Part shown: positions 33,797 through 41,735 of the stretch, in pieces
Layout of the letters: every line of letters starts with the position of its first letter
Position numbering within the stretch: position 1 is the first letter of the stretch
From: Thalassospira lucentensis MCCC 1A00383 = DSM 14000
GTDB taxonomy: Bacteria > Pseudomonadota > Alphaproteobacteria > Rhodospirillales > Thalassospiraceae
NCBI RefSeq assembly: GCF_000421265.1
Contig: NZ_ATWN01000011.1
Location: 124,001 to 188,000 of the forward strand
DNA: 64,000 nt
Direction: 5' to 3'
Made by a program: the position numbers and the translations under genes
The notes under the pieces: model-generated
The model's input: only the letters and a program-made list of their open reading frames with translations
What the model was told of the DNA's origin: nothing
Database searches by the model: none

Positions 33797-34072
33797 TTAT
33801 TTTTTTTCACCGACAACCAGTTTCCGGTCTTTTGATGCGTCCCGGTCAGCATGCCAGCTGACGCGCAGCGTCAGACTGCTTCGATCCTCATCCTGCGACG
33901 CAGATACTCTTAAGTTCAATAGCCCTTCGGGTTCGAGGATGATCTCGTCCCTGTCGTCGCTCAGCACGACTTTTCCCTTGCCCAGTCCGGTCGTGATGGC
34001 TTTCAGTATCGCCTTGATCGAATTTGCATCCTGCAGAGAATCGTGGCTGAACTGTTTCTTTATCTTTTTCAT
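33797..34072 (-). CDS. Amphi-Trp domain protein
   Basis: A 91-residue protein matching the amphi-Trp domain: the FSHDSLQDANSIKAILKAITTGLGKGKVVLSDDRDEIILEPEGLLNLRV core (residues 8-56) followed by alternating LTLRVSWHAD with the family tryptophan at about 73. The domain's role is unknown; as I recall it was defined by its company with HprK-related kinase and ATP-grasp genes in the 'GAK' system, which is exactly the context here. It is the last gene of the eight-gene operon and overlaps the phosphatase gene by four bases. It could be the modified substrate of the operon's enzymes. Confidence 0.85.
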   Translation of the reverse strand: MKKIKKQFSHDSLQDANSIKAILKAITTGLGKGKVVLSDDRDEIILEPEGLLNLRVSASQDEDRSSLTLRVSWHADRDASKDRKLVVGEKK

Positions 34073-35475
34073 CGGTTCGGTTTCCCGCTTTTGTCTTCGG
34101 ACGTGAGCGCAGAGCTAAGTGCGGTAAGGGTGCGTTTCGGCTCGAAGGCCTTGGCATAGGGAAAATCCGTGCTAATCCCCAGAATATAGCCGTCCGGATG
34201 CACCACCGTAACGGCGGCCCCGGAACCGGTCAGCCCCTCTTTATGCCGTGAGTGCTGGTCGATGGTCGAATCGCATTCAAAGTTGATCAGCCCGCGCCGC
34301 AGCATGATGCGTTGCCCATCAAGCAGATTGCGATGGCCATGTATGATGGCGTGAATACCGCTATCGTGCAGTTTTTCCACACCTTTTGGGCTTAGTCGGT
34401 TATCGATTGAACGGTATTTTGTCCGGATGGTATTGGCGATTGACCCGTAATACAGATCGAACGGTTCCCCGAACATGGCGTCACGAAAGTGCCGGTTAAG
34501 CGCCTTTACCCCGTCCGCACGTAAAAGGTCTGCCATCTCGTCGTCGAAACCGGCATGGATGAACATGAAGGAGCCGACGTGATACCCAAGCCGCATCCGC
34601 TTAAAAAACCAATTGAATTCACCGTCAGGCTCCAGAAACAATTCACGCCACTTCATCACTGCCCCATAAACGTGACGCATGGAAAGGCCAGCCGCACGGC
34701 ACGCCGGTTCAAAGCTGCTGAGCTTGTTGCGGATCCGCTTGAGTTCCACCTCGATCTGCTTGGCCGGAAGGTGATCGGCGGCCATTTTGGGGAAGGCGTC
34801 AAACCAGTCCGGGGCGGGCAGAAGACAGCGGCGGCACTCCGCCTCGTTGGGGATACCGGCAAGCGCATTTCGGCCGGTCATGTAACTATCCCGGATCTCG
34901 GTCAGCAACGGCACCACCTTGGGCCCAAGACGCAGGAAAAAGTGATCGTTGCGATGATCGACGTCCGCCCCAACGGCCCGCATGCCAAGGAGATTCCGCA
35001 CATCGTGGTTTCCGGCCAGAATACGCACCCGCGCATCTAGCTCAATCAAACGCCGTACCGCACGCAGAAGTTTCAGGTTGTGCGGGCCCTTGTCGAAACA
35101 GTCCCCCCCGATGATGAATGTGGCCTGTCGACCAAGTTTGGTCAGGCGGAAATTCATCACGCCTGGCCCGGTACGACGCACCCCGCCCGATGCGACCAAT
35201 GACGCGACAAACGCCTTTCGATCCGCATGTAAATCAGAGAAAAACAGAACCGGGCGCTTTGGCCAGACCCACAACTTGCGCTTCGTCAGCCGGTCAAGCT
35301 CACCCAGCAGCAACTTGCGATCACCATTTTCTTCGCCGAACGATTTATCACCGCCAAAGGTCCAGTCGCGGGCTTCACGGGGAAGTTCAGGGTACAACCA
35401 CGACGGCCACGGGCCTTTGTATTGCGGCAGCGCGACGTCGATCTGCGGATCTTGGGGTTTGGTCGGTTCTGTCAT
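34069..35475 (-). CDS. Calcineurin-like metallophosphatase
   Basis: A 468-residue protein with the two-metal phosphoesterase motifs in order: FFSDLHADR (Asp81, His83), GGDCFDKG (124-130, with Lys in place of the usual Arg), GNHDVR (155-160) and a late HGHRNL. The central insert with two cysteines (ECRRCLLPAPDWFDAFPK) and the C-terminal HKEGLTGSGAAVTVVHPDG are unusual for small phosphatases, so it is a larger serine/threonine-phosphatase-like form. ATG 35475 follows the histidine-phosphatase stop by 4 bases. In the operon it would remove phosphate from the product of one of the kinases. Confidence 0.82.
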   Translation of the reverse strand: MTEPTKPQDPQIDVALPQYKGPWPSWLYPELPREARDWTFGGDKSFGEENGDRKLLLGELDRLTKRKLWVWPKRPVLFFSDLHADRKAFVASLVASGGVRRTGPGVMNFRLTKLGRQATFIIGGDCFDKGPHNLKLLRAVRRLIELDARVRILAGNHDVRNLLGMRAVGADVDHRNDHFFLRLGPKVVPLLTEIRDSYMTGRNALAGIPNEAECRRCLLPAPDWFDAFPKMAADHLPAKQIEVELKRIRNKLSSFEPACRAAGLSMRHVYGAVMKWRELFLEPDGEFNWFFKRMRLGYHVGSFMFIHAGFDDEMADLLRADGVKALNRHFRDAMFGEPFDLYYGSIANTIRTKYRSIDNRLSPKGVEKLHDSGIHAIIHGHRNLLDGQRIMLRRGLINFECDSTIDQHSRHKEGLTGSGAAVTVVHPDGYILGISTDFPYAKAFEPKRTLTALSSALTSEDKSGKPNR

Positions 35476-35479
35476 CGGT

Positions 35480-36163
35480 TCAATCCAATACCGGTTCCGC
35501 ATTGCCGCGGACTTTCCAGTCGCCCACAACATGGTGCCATGTGCCGTCGGCCGCACATTCGAGCACCACCGGGCGCGCGTGATACATACTCAGACGCGCG
35601 ATATCGTCAAAGGCCAGCACACCCAAATGGTGTGCCGCGTGGCGGAATGCGGCCCCATGGCCGACGAATGCCTTGATGGTGTTGCGCATGGGCAAACTGT
35701 CCAAGCGTTCGGTCAGATGGGCGGCCACCCGTTGCCCAGATTGCATCAACGATTCGGCCCCTTGAAAGGGCAGACAAAAATGGCTGTCAGATTTCCAGTT
35801 TTCGGGCAGCGGATCAAACCTTGGATCCGCCGCGATAATCTCGTCGATTTCCTCAATGCGCAGGTTTGCCGCCGCACCGACGCTGCGTTCCGCCAGCGCA
35901 TCATGACAGCTTACTGAAAAATCACCCTGCAGGGTCGCACCCATAATGTCGGCGGTAGCCCATGCGCGCAGCATCTGTGAACTGTCGATCTCTGGGTGAA
36001 TATCAGCGCCAAGTGCGGTTGCCATGTCGGTCAGGCTTTTGGCAGCCGCGCGTGCTTGGCCTGCACCGCGTTCTGTTAAAGCAAACGGCTGATGTGCGCT
36101 GGGTGCACCCGTTCGTTGATGATAATCGCCGTGGCGAATAAGGGCGGCAAAACGTCGGGCCAT
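35480..36163 (-). CDS. Histidine phosphatase family protein
   Basis: Phosphoglycerate-mutase-like fold, 227 residues. The phosphohistidine is in ALIRHGDYHQ at about residue 11, and the second catalytic histidine in AFVGHGAAFRHAAHHLG near 175; SSQMLRAWATADIM carries the expected arginine. ATG 36163 has AAGGAG about 11 bases upstream and lies 2 bases from the stop of the SixA-Nudix gene. Such short members dephosphorylate small molecules or proteins. It is one of three phosphatase domains in this operon. Confidence 0.85.
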   Translation of the reverse strand: MARRFAALIRHGDYHQRTGAPSAHQPFALTERGAGQARAAAKSLTDMATALGADIHPEIDSSQMLRAWATADIMGATLQGDFSVSCHDALAERSVGAAANLRIEEIDEIIAADPRFDPLPENWKSDSHFCLPFQGAESLMQSGQRVAAHLTERLDSLPMRNTIKAFVGHGAAFRHAAHHLGVLAFDDIARLSMYHARPVVLECAADGTWHHVVGDWKVRGNAEPVLD

Positions 36164-36165
36164 GA

Positions 36166-37140
36166 CTATGGGGTCTCCTTGGCAAGTGACGCCGCAAAGT
36201 CGAGAATGATCGTTTTTAGCGCATCTTCCTTTATCTGCTGCGCGGCCACATCGGGCGCAACCCAGCGGCGCTGCCGGTGGTTTTCTTCCCATATGTCGGG
36301 GTCGAGTTCGTCGGTTACTTCCATCGGATAGACGCTGACGTGACATGTCGCGCCCCATTTTTCGTAGGCATAGCTGCCGATTGCGGTCGCGTGCACATGC
36401 CCTTGCACGCCAGCTTCCTCTTGCGCTTCTTGGGCGGCAGAATCTTGCGCGCTTAGTCCCGGTTCATGTATTCCCTTGGGCACGACCCAATGGTTTTTAC
36501 TGCTGGCTGTGATCACAAGAATTTCGATCCCCCGCCCAGTTCTGCGATACGGGATCACCGCAGACTGGGTATAATAATAGGCCGGGCGGTCGCGCCATTC
36601 CCGACCGTTTGGGGTTTGGTAAGGAAAGCCCACCGGCAAGCTATCGGGCCGAACGTAATCAACGATTTTCGCGCAATCACGATCCAATTGCCGCCAGTCG
36701 TCGGGCATGGAGAGATGAATGAGGGTACCAGTTTTGAGCAGTCGTCCATCATCTGTGCCGGGCAAGGACAATGAAGCGAGATGATGCACAAGTCCTTCTA
36801 ACCCCGGATTATGCCCAACGATCATTACGCGGTTCGGGGCGCTTGGAAAAATGCCGAGCACATCAAGAAGGGCGGCCACAGAAGCATTATAAATCCGGTC
36901 ATCCACCGCGATATCATGGGCGTGCGTACCACCGGCCTTAAGCATTTTTTGCGCCGTGACAAAGGCACGTTCCGCCGAAGAACACACCGTCACATCGGGT
37001 AGCAATGCATGGTCCTGCAGCCAAGCCCCCACGCGTTGCGCCTGCCGTTTGCCCGTGGTTTTAAGCGGGCGGTCACGGTCCGCGATGCCGATCGGGTTTT
37101 TTGCCTTGCCGTGGCGCAATATCAGCAATTCACGGGTCAT
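36166..37140 (-). CDS. SixA-like histidine phosphatase fused to a Nudix hydrolase
   Basis: A 324-residue two-domain protein. Residues 1-160 are SixA-like: RHGKAKN (9-15), the DRPLKTTGKRQAQ segment and the second histidine in MIVGHNPGLEGL (106-117). Residues 185-310 are a Nudix domain: the box starts at Gly223 (PKGIHEPGLS) and ends EAQEEAGV, keeping Glu238, Glu241, Glu242 and Gly244 but with Leu229 and Gln237 where the consensus has Glu and Arg. A SixA plus Nudix pairing in one chain would suit stepwise removal of phosphate from a pyrophosphorylated compound. Start overlaps the HprK-related stop (ATGA). Confidence 0.85.
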   Translation of the reverse strand: MTRELLILRHGKAKNPIGIADRDRPLKTTGKRQAQRVGAWLQDHALLPDVTVCSSAERAFVTAQKMLKAGGTHAHDIAVDDRIYNASVAALLDVLGIFPSAPNRVMIVGHNPGLEGLVHHLASLSLPGTDDGRLLKTGTLIHLSMPDDWRQLDRDCAKIVDYVRPDSLPVGFPYQTPNGREWRDRPAYYYTQSAVIPYRRTGRGIEILVITASSKNHWVVPKGIHEPGLSAQDSAAQEAQEEAGVQGHVHATAIGSYAYEKWGATCHVSVYPMEVTDELDPDIWEENHRQRRWVAPDVAAQQIKEDALKTIILDFAASLAKETP

Positions 37141-38255
37141 GTTTGCGGGCCTTTGTCAAAAAACCTATTCAGACAGTTTCGGGCGATCTGATCAAAGTCG
37201 ACGCGGCCTGTAACTTCATAAAAAGGTACGCCATGGAAAGTCGACAGGTAGGCTTCTTCATCCAAGACTGAACTCTTGGTATACATGGAACCATCGGCCA
37301 GTTGGTAAAACGGGCCGGATGATTTCATGACTGCGGCAAGAAGATCGCGTCGCTGACCCAGATTGACTTCGTTTATCTGGGTCGGGGCATCGGCGGTGTG
37401 CGACCAATTGAGAACAAGAAACCCACATAACGGCGCACGCGCGACAATGCGGTCCGGGCCATAGATCTGATCAATATCGACGTCGTACTTTTCTTCGATG
37501 TCCCAAAGTTCCGATGCGGGCAATGACGCGAGTTCATCGCGGCGCTCAGGCGTGACAATGCTACCCAGACACGGGTTGTTCAGGGCCGTTCCGGGATTTA
37601 TGCGTGGTAATTTTGGAATGCCCGCAGCAAAGACACCTTTATCGGTGCGCCGGGCAAACAGACGGTCATTGCTCAGAAACGCCGTGCCGTCTTCGTTAAG
37701 CATATGCAACATCAACGTCGATTTGCCACCACCGGAAAATCCCGCCAGCCCAAGTGCCAAACCGTTGCGAACCAAACCGGCGGCATGACAAATAGCCCAT
37801 CCGTTTTGTTGCAGCATGTTCATGTATTGCGCGTTGATAAAATTGATCACCTGATTGTCGTTCTCCAGACAAGGCCCGGCAGCGATCCTGTGATCAACGC
37901 TTTGCAGGAACATCATTCCGGTGCGCACCTTTTTGACGATACGACCATCGGAAAGGTCGATCAGCGCGTCTTTACGCCCCATCTTGCCGACCTCGCGCGG
38001 CCAATCAACATAGTCGAGCGCGAGGTCCGGGGGGGCGCATTCGAACGCTTGAATTTCCACGGTCGCGTCACCGTCTTCGATCACGATATGTTTAAAATAA
38101 GCCCGCAGTTTTTCGAGAAGGGCTGTGGAGTTTGATCGGACCCGGATCGTCATGTCCGGAAGCCCAAGCACGAGCCCGCCTGGCTGAAGGGTCAAGCCAC
38201 CCGCCATCTGTGCTGCGATATCTTTGGACATCATTGGCGTACCCGGATTGATCAT
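37137..38255 (-). CDS. HprK-related kinase B (GAK system)
   Basis: A 372-residue protein related to the C-terminal kinase domain of HPr kinase. The P-loop is GFSGGGKST (172-180), preceded by CHAAGLVRNGLALGLAG as in HprK, and followed by TAFLSNDRLF (Asp197 region) as the second nucleotide site. The N-terminal 130 residues are specific to this subfamily. No HPr or phosphotransferase-system gene is nearby, so the substrate is unlikely to be HPr. As I recall, 'HprK-related kinase B' is a defining member of the GAK system. ATG 38255 overlaps the ATP-grasp stop. Confidence 0.85.
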   Translation of the reverse strand: MINPGTPMMSKDIAAQMAGGLTLQPGGLVLGLPDMTIRVRSNSTALLEKLRAYFKHIVIEDGDATVEIQAFECAPPDLALDYVDWPREVGKMGRKDALIDLSDGRIVKKVRTGMMFLQSVDHRIAAGPCLENDNQVINFINAQYMNMLQQNGWAICHAAGLVRNGLALGLAGFSGGGKSTLMLHMLNEDGTAFLSNDRLFARRTDKGVFAAGIPKLPRINPGTALNNPCLGSIVTPERRDELASLPASELWDIEEKYDVDIDQIYGPDRIVARAPLCGFLVLNWSHTADAPTQINEVNLGQRRDLLAAVMKSSGPFYQLADGSMYTKSSVLDEEAYLSTFHGVPFYEVTGRVDFDQIARNCLNRFFDKGPQT

Positions 38256-39139
38256 GACAAAGCATCCAGAATGTAGTCGGCGTAAAGGGCTGCCGCATCG
38301 ATCCCGATGCCTTCTTTTGCGCCACGAAAACCACCGAAGGCGGAAACCTCGAAAACAATCGGGCCTTGATCCGTCAGCGCCACATCGACGGTTGTAAAGT
38401 CCATGTTAAACAGGGCCTGTGCGCGGCGGGCCATTTCGACCACGTCCGGATCGCATTCAAACGGCGCATAGTTTCCACCACTGTTGATTGTCGTATTCCA
38501 GGCATCGTTTTTTGCGACCCGTGCATAGGCGCCGTGATAGGTGCCACCAAGGAAGACCAGACCAAGATCCTGACCGGGCAGCGACAATTTCCGCTGGATG
38601 TACATCATCGGGTTTTCCGCCTTGAACGCGGTGACCGCATCCAATATTTCTGCGTCGGGTTGCGTGGAGTCTATGACCGTCATCCCGCGTGCCTTGGTCG
38701 AATACAGCGGCTTAAACACGGCCGCACCGAATGTTTTTACAACCTTAACGGCAACATCGACGTTTTCTGTCACTTGGGTTTCGGGCATCGGAATGCCGCC
38801 GTTACGCAAGGTAACCGTACAGGCCAGCCGATCTATCAAACGTAACATGCTGACCGCCGGGCTGAACACACGCACGCCGGCCGCTTCGGCAAGACGCAAC
38901 ACCTCAAGACGGTCAAGCGAGTTCGGGCTGTATACTTCCGTGATTTTTTTGACCACCAAACCATCAAGATTGGTCAGATCAACGCCTTTTGCCGTCAATG
39001 TCCCGGTCGTAAGATCGGCGGTCACATCGGCCATATCGACGACAAGACGAAAATCGGTTTTTTCTTCCAGCGCATCGGCGAGGGCCTCGGTCGACCATTT
39101 TCCAGGAATGCCGACAACGGCGATTTTCTTATAAGTCAA
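38252..39139 (-). CDS. ATP-grasp enzyme (GAK system, RimK-like)
   Basis: A 295-residue ATP-grasp ligase or kinase. Visible are the lysine region VFKPLYSTKARGMTVID (142-157), LSLPGQDLGLVFLGG, and the metal-binding end TTVDVALTDQGPIVFEVSAFGGFRG with Asp252 and Glu264; the usual final Asn is Ser266. The likely start is TTG 39139, because AAGGA stands 8 bases upstream and the frame then overlaps the PhoU-kinase gene by 11 bases; an ATG at 39202 would add 21 unconserved residues. RimK-type enzymes add amino acids to peptides, others phosphorylate small molecules; which applies here is unknown. Confidence 0.85.
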   Translation of the reverse strand: MTYKKIAVVGIPGKWSTEALADALEEKTDFRLVVDMADVTADLTTGTLTAKGVDLTNLDGLVVKKITEVYSPNSLDRLEVLRLAEAAGVRVFSPAVSMLRLIDRLACTVTLRNGGIPMPETQVTENVDVAVKVVKTFGAAVFKPLYSTKARGMTVIDSTQPDAEILDAVTAFKAENPMMYIQRKLSLPGQDLGLVFLGGTYHGAYARVAKNDAWNTTINSGGNYAPFECDPDVVEMARRAQALFNMDFTTVDVALTDQGPIVFEVSAFGGFRGAKEGIGIDAAALYADYILDALS

Positions 39140-40778
39140 TGAACAGGTCCTTGATCGGAGCGGTGAAATCTTGGGGTTTGTCTGGGTCGGATGCTGCCAC
39201 ACGCTCTAGCAGGAACCGGGCGCGGGCCATCATGCTGCGGGCCAATGTTTGATCGAGAATGAACCGTGTCGATGTGGCAAAAGAACGCGCCAGCCCAAGT
39301 GCGAGACGAAGCTGAAACGTATCATCGCCGGCCTTGAGCGCGAAACGACGGGCGAACTCATAGAAGTCGGCAATAACGTAATGAACTCTTCGGCGGCGTT
39401 CCGCATCAAGTGCCTGAAGCCGATAGCCCGATACCATGAAAACGGAAACATCCTGCAAAAAATCCATATCCGTCGAACGGTGCAGATCGATAAACCGTAT
39501 GGAACTGGTTTGGGCATCGTAAATGATGTTGTCGAAGTTAAAATCTCCGTGGATATGCACCGTGTAAGGATTTTTAAGTTTGGCTTCACGCGCTGCGCAC
39601 GCCTTGATCAGGGTGTCAAACGACAGAACGGAGTGACCCGCGATCGTACACCCATCGTCTTTGAACTCGGCATGAATGTCGCAAACCGCCTCCATCCGCT
39701 TTGTCAGTTGGGTCATATACTGAGCGGTCACCGGTTTTTTGGCGTGGGTTTTACGCCAAACCGCACGAAGCGTTTTTTTTAATTCCTTAAGGGCCTCGTC
39801 CAGCAGTGCCGGGTCTTCCTGCAACAAGATTTTTTCGAATGTCAGTCCCGGCAAATGTTCGATCAGCAGGGCAGCTTGATCCTGTTTTTTGTGAAAGGAC
39901 AAAATCTTTGGCGCCAGACCGGGATATATCGCATTCCACCGATCAACCTTTTGACGTTCTTCCTTAAGCTTTCGGCGTTTGCCATCCTTGAACACGGCGA
40001 TATAGCTGTCATCGTCCGCCCCCACATCGGCGACGCCGGAAATAGCACTCCCCGAGCGTGTCTGGGCAAGGGGTTCGATTGTGATGTCGCCGGCCTTTCT
40101 GTTACCGCGCAGGCGCTTGACCGTCGCCGAAAGGGACCGATAGCGATCTGCGGTTAATTGCTGACCCATGTTGGCCGATATGATCGCATCACCCATATCC
40201 TGAATAATCGTGCCCATCTCTTCGATGCGCTGCGCCATGAAGATCGATGCAATCACCACCGTCGGGTCTTTGCGTTTTGTCAGATCCGCATTACAGGCGC
40301 GAATAAGCTGTTTGTACTCTTCATCGATCTTGCTCTTGACCTTGATGGCCTTGACCGCTGTTGAGGTGTCAGCGTCGTCCGTTGCCTGTTCGATCAGTTG
40401 AAGGCCCTGTTCGACATATGCCAGAAGGGCTGCGTGGCGGCGGCGCTTTCGACGCTGAACATGTTCGAGCGTTTCGTATTGCGCGACGCAATCGCGACAC
40501 AGCCGTGTCAGCCGCCCCAAATCAATCGCGATGGACTCTACGGCACGCAGCATCAACGCATCCGGGCTTGATTTTGGCGTCTGCATGATGGCCGAGATAC
40601 AGCCGTCGCGAACACGCATCTTCAGATTGTCGACATAGCCGCTACGGTCGACGACCTTGCGCGCCAAGTCCAGCGATCCCTGCTCCAATGCATCGCGGAG
40701 TTCCGCAACTTGCGCGCTGGCCTCAATCCATAGAAAACGAAAGTTGTCGCGTACCGGCGCGGATAAGGCAGACGTCAT
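39129..40778 (-). CDS. PhoU-like domain fused to an APH-type phosphotransferase
   Basis: A 549-residue protein. Residues ~15-225 form a helical region like PhoU (LEQGSLDLARKVVDRSGYVDNL; SIAIDLGRLTRLCRDC; MAQRIEEMGTIIQDMGDAII), the fold that binds metal clusters and controls phosphate uptake. Residues ~255-549 are an aminoglycoside-phosphotransferase-like kinase: IAVFKDGKRRKLKEE (candidate ATP lysine), LLIEHLPGLTFEKIL hinge, the catalytic loop HGDFNFDN (410-417) and the metal aspartate in RFIDLH (Asp431). The fusion links phosphate sensing and phosphotransfer in one chain. Overlaps the Nudix gene by four bases. Confidence 0.82.
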   Translation of the reverse strand: MTSALSAPVRDNFRFLWIEASAQVAELRDALEQGSLDLARKVVDRSGYVDNLKMRVRDGCISAIMQTPKSSPDALMLRAVESIAIDLGRLTRLCRDCVAQYETLEHVQRRKRRRHAALLAYVEQGLQLIEQATDDADTSTAVKAIKVKSKIDEEYKQLIRACNADLTKRKDPTVVIASIFMAQRIEEMGTIIQDMGDAIISANMGQQLTADRYRSLSATVKRLRGNRKAGDITIEPLAQTRSGSAISGVADVGADDDSYIAVFKDGKRRKLKEERQKVDRWNAIYPGLAPKILSFHKKQDQAALLIEHLPGLTFEKILLQEDPALLDEALKELKKTLRAVWRKTHAKKPVTAQYMTQLTKRMEAVCDIHAEFKDDGCTIAGHSVLSFDTLIKACAAREAKLKNPYTVHIHGDFNFDNIIYDAQTSSIRFIDLHRSTDMDFLQDVSVFMVSGYRLQALDAERRRRVHYVIADFYEFARRFALKAGDDTFQLRLALGLARSFATSTRFILDQTLARSMMARARFLLERVAASDPDKPQDFTAPIKDLFIDL

Positions 40779-41245
40779 GTGATCCGTCCAAGATAAAACG
40801 GGTGTTGTCGCACCGATGCACTTAGCACCCTGCGCAGCCCCTCAGGAGAAAGAGGTGCCGTTTCCAATTCATCCAGCGGCAGCCAGAAGACGTCCTTTTG
40901 GTTTTTATCAGGTGCCGGCCCATTGGTTGGCGCGTAATCGTCGGGCACCACGCATGTGAACAGAAACTCAACCGTATGTCGTTTTGTTTCCGGGTCCGTG
41001 CTGCGCGGCTTGAAGAAATCCGCGACATGTATCAGATCGCAAACCGTAACTGTGGTGCCGATTTCTTCGTGGCATTCACGGACCAAGGCGGCTTGCAGTG
41101 TTTCATATTCTTCCTGTGCGCCACCGGGCAACGCATACCGCGTGCCGTAAGACGGGCTTTGTTTGCACAGCAGAAGAATGGCGCCATCGCGAACGATCAC
41201 CGCGCGTGCGCAGTTACGGATCGTCGGCGTCAGGTTTTCCTTCAT
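40775..41245 (-). CDS. Nudix hydrolase
   Basis: First gene of the operon, 156 residues. The Nudix box is perfect: it starts at Gly42 (GGAQEEYETLQAALVRECHE) and ends EEIGT, giving all metal-binding glutamates. An N-terminal pair of cysteines (RNC and LLCK) is not part of a motif. Nudix enzymes cleave nucleoside diphosphates linked to another group, or inositol pyrophosphates; the substrate here cannot be read. The start ATG 41245 has GGAG about 10 bases upstream. Seven genes follow with overlaps or gaps of under 5 bases. Confidence 0.88.
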   Translation of the reverse strand: MKENLTPTIRNCARAVIVRDGAILLLCKQSPSYGTRYALPGGAQEEYETLQAALVRECHEEIGTTVTVCDLIHVADFFKPRSTDPETKRHTVEFLFTCVVPDDYAPTNGPAPDKNQKDVFWLPLDELETAPLSPEGLRRVLSASVRQHPFYLGRIT

Positions 41246-41493
41246 TGCCGCATTTCTCCAGTCGATAGGGCAGCAATAACGAATATCACCCCCAAGCCGT
41301 GCGAAAAAGGGGAGAACCTGTTGTCACATAATTATAACAGCGCACGCCGGAGGCTGACCGGAGCATGATTCGCAGAGGTTTCAAGGCGGTAAAACCGCGA
41401 CCTTAGTACACAGGGCCTCGTTGCCTGGTCCCTCAGACGGAGTGACACTATTGATCGTGAGATACCAAAATAAAAAGCCGGAGAGTTGTGAAT

Positions 41494-41681
41494 TGACGCA
41501 TAAATCTGGAAACACCGTTTGCAAAAAACAGCCTTTTTCGAAGTCTGTGACATATATAGATCGACTGATTTGACACAATTATCTGGAAAATAAATAGCTC
41601 CAACAATTATATCGAAAAATCAAACGGTTACTTCCAAGTTCCTTTATGCCGGGATAGGAAAACTTCCAGATTTATGTGTCA
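41494..41681. repeat. Three copies of a TGACRCATAAATCTGGAA motif
   Basis: TGACGCATAAATCTGGAAAC (41494-41513, plus), TGACACAATTATCTGGAAAA (41571-41590, plus) and TGACACATAAATCTGGAAG (41663-41681, minus). The outer two are inverted and bound a 188-base AT-rich segment, like the ends of a very small mobile element; alternatively all three are binding sites for one regulator. Confidence 0.6.
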
Positions 41682-41685
41682 TGTT

Positions 41686-41697
41686 TCAAGCGCTTGA
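41686..41697. promoter_or_regulatory. Palindrome TCAAGCGCTTGA
   Basis: A perfect 12-base palindrome with a central CG, the general form of LacI/GalR-family operators. It lies 39 bases past the rhaK stop on the minus strand, so if functional it would more likely serve the operon to the left. Pattern evidence only. Confidence 0.35.
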
Positions 41698-41735
41698 CTT
41701 GTTGCAGAGCAGTTAAACGTCCACAACGAAACATC

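Larger units (their letters stand above)
41246..41735. other. 490-base gap with repeats between the GAK-like operon and rhaK
   Basis: Should hold the promoter of the Nudix-led operon at its left and the 3' end of the rhamnose transcript at its right. Its middle is AT-rich and contains three copies of a 19-20 base motif and a perfect palindrome, listed separately. No credible gene. Confidence 0.5.

Noticed and set aside
36166..37140. Frameshift or assembly join producing the SixA-Nudix fusion
   Set aside because: The frame is continuous through a linker of about 25 residues, with no internal start having a ribosome site, and overlaps with both neighbours are regular.
41494..41681. Insertion sequence with terminal inverted repeats
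   Set aside because: No transposase frame fits in 188 bases, no target duplication is seen and an internal third copy argues for binding sites as well; kept only as a repeat finding.
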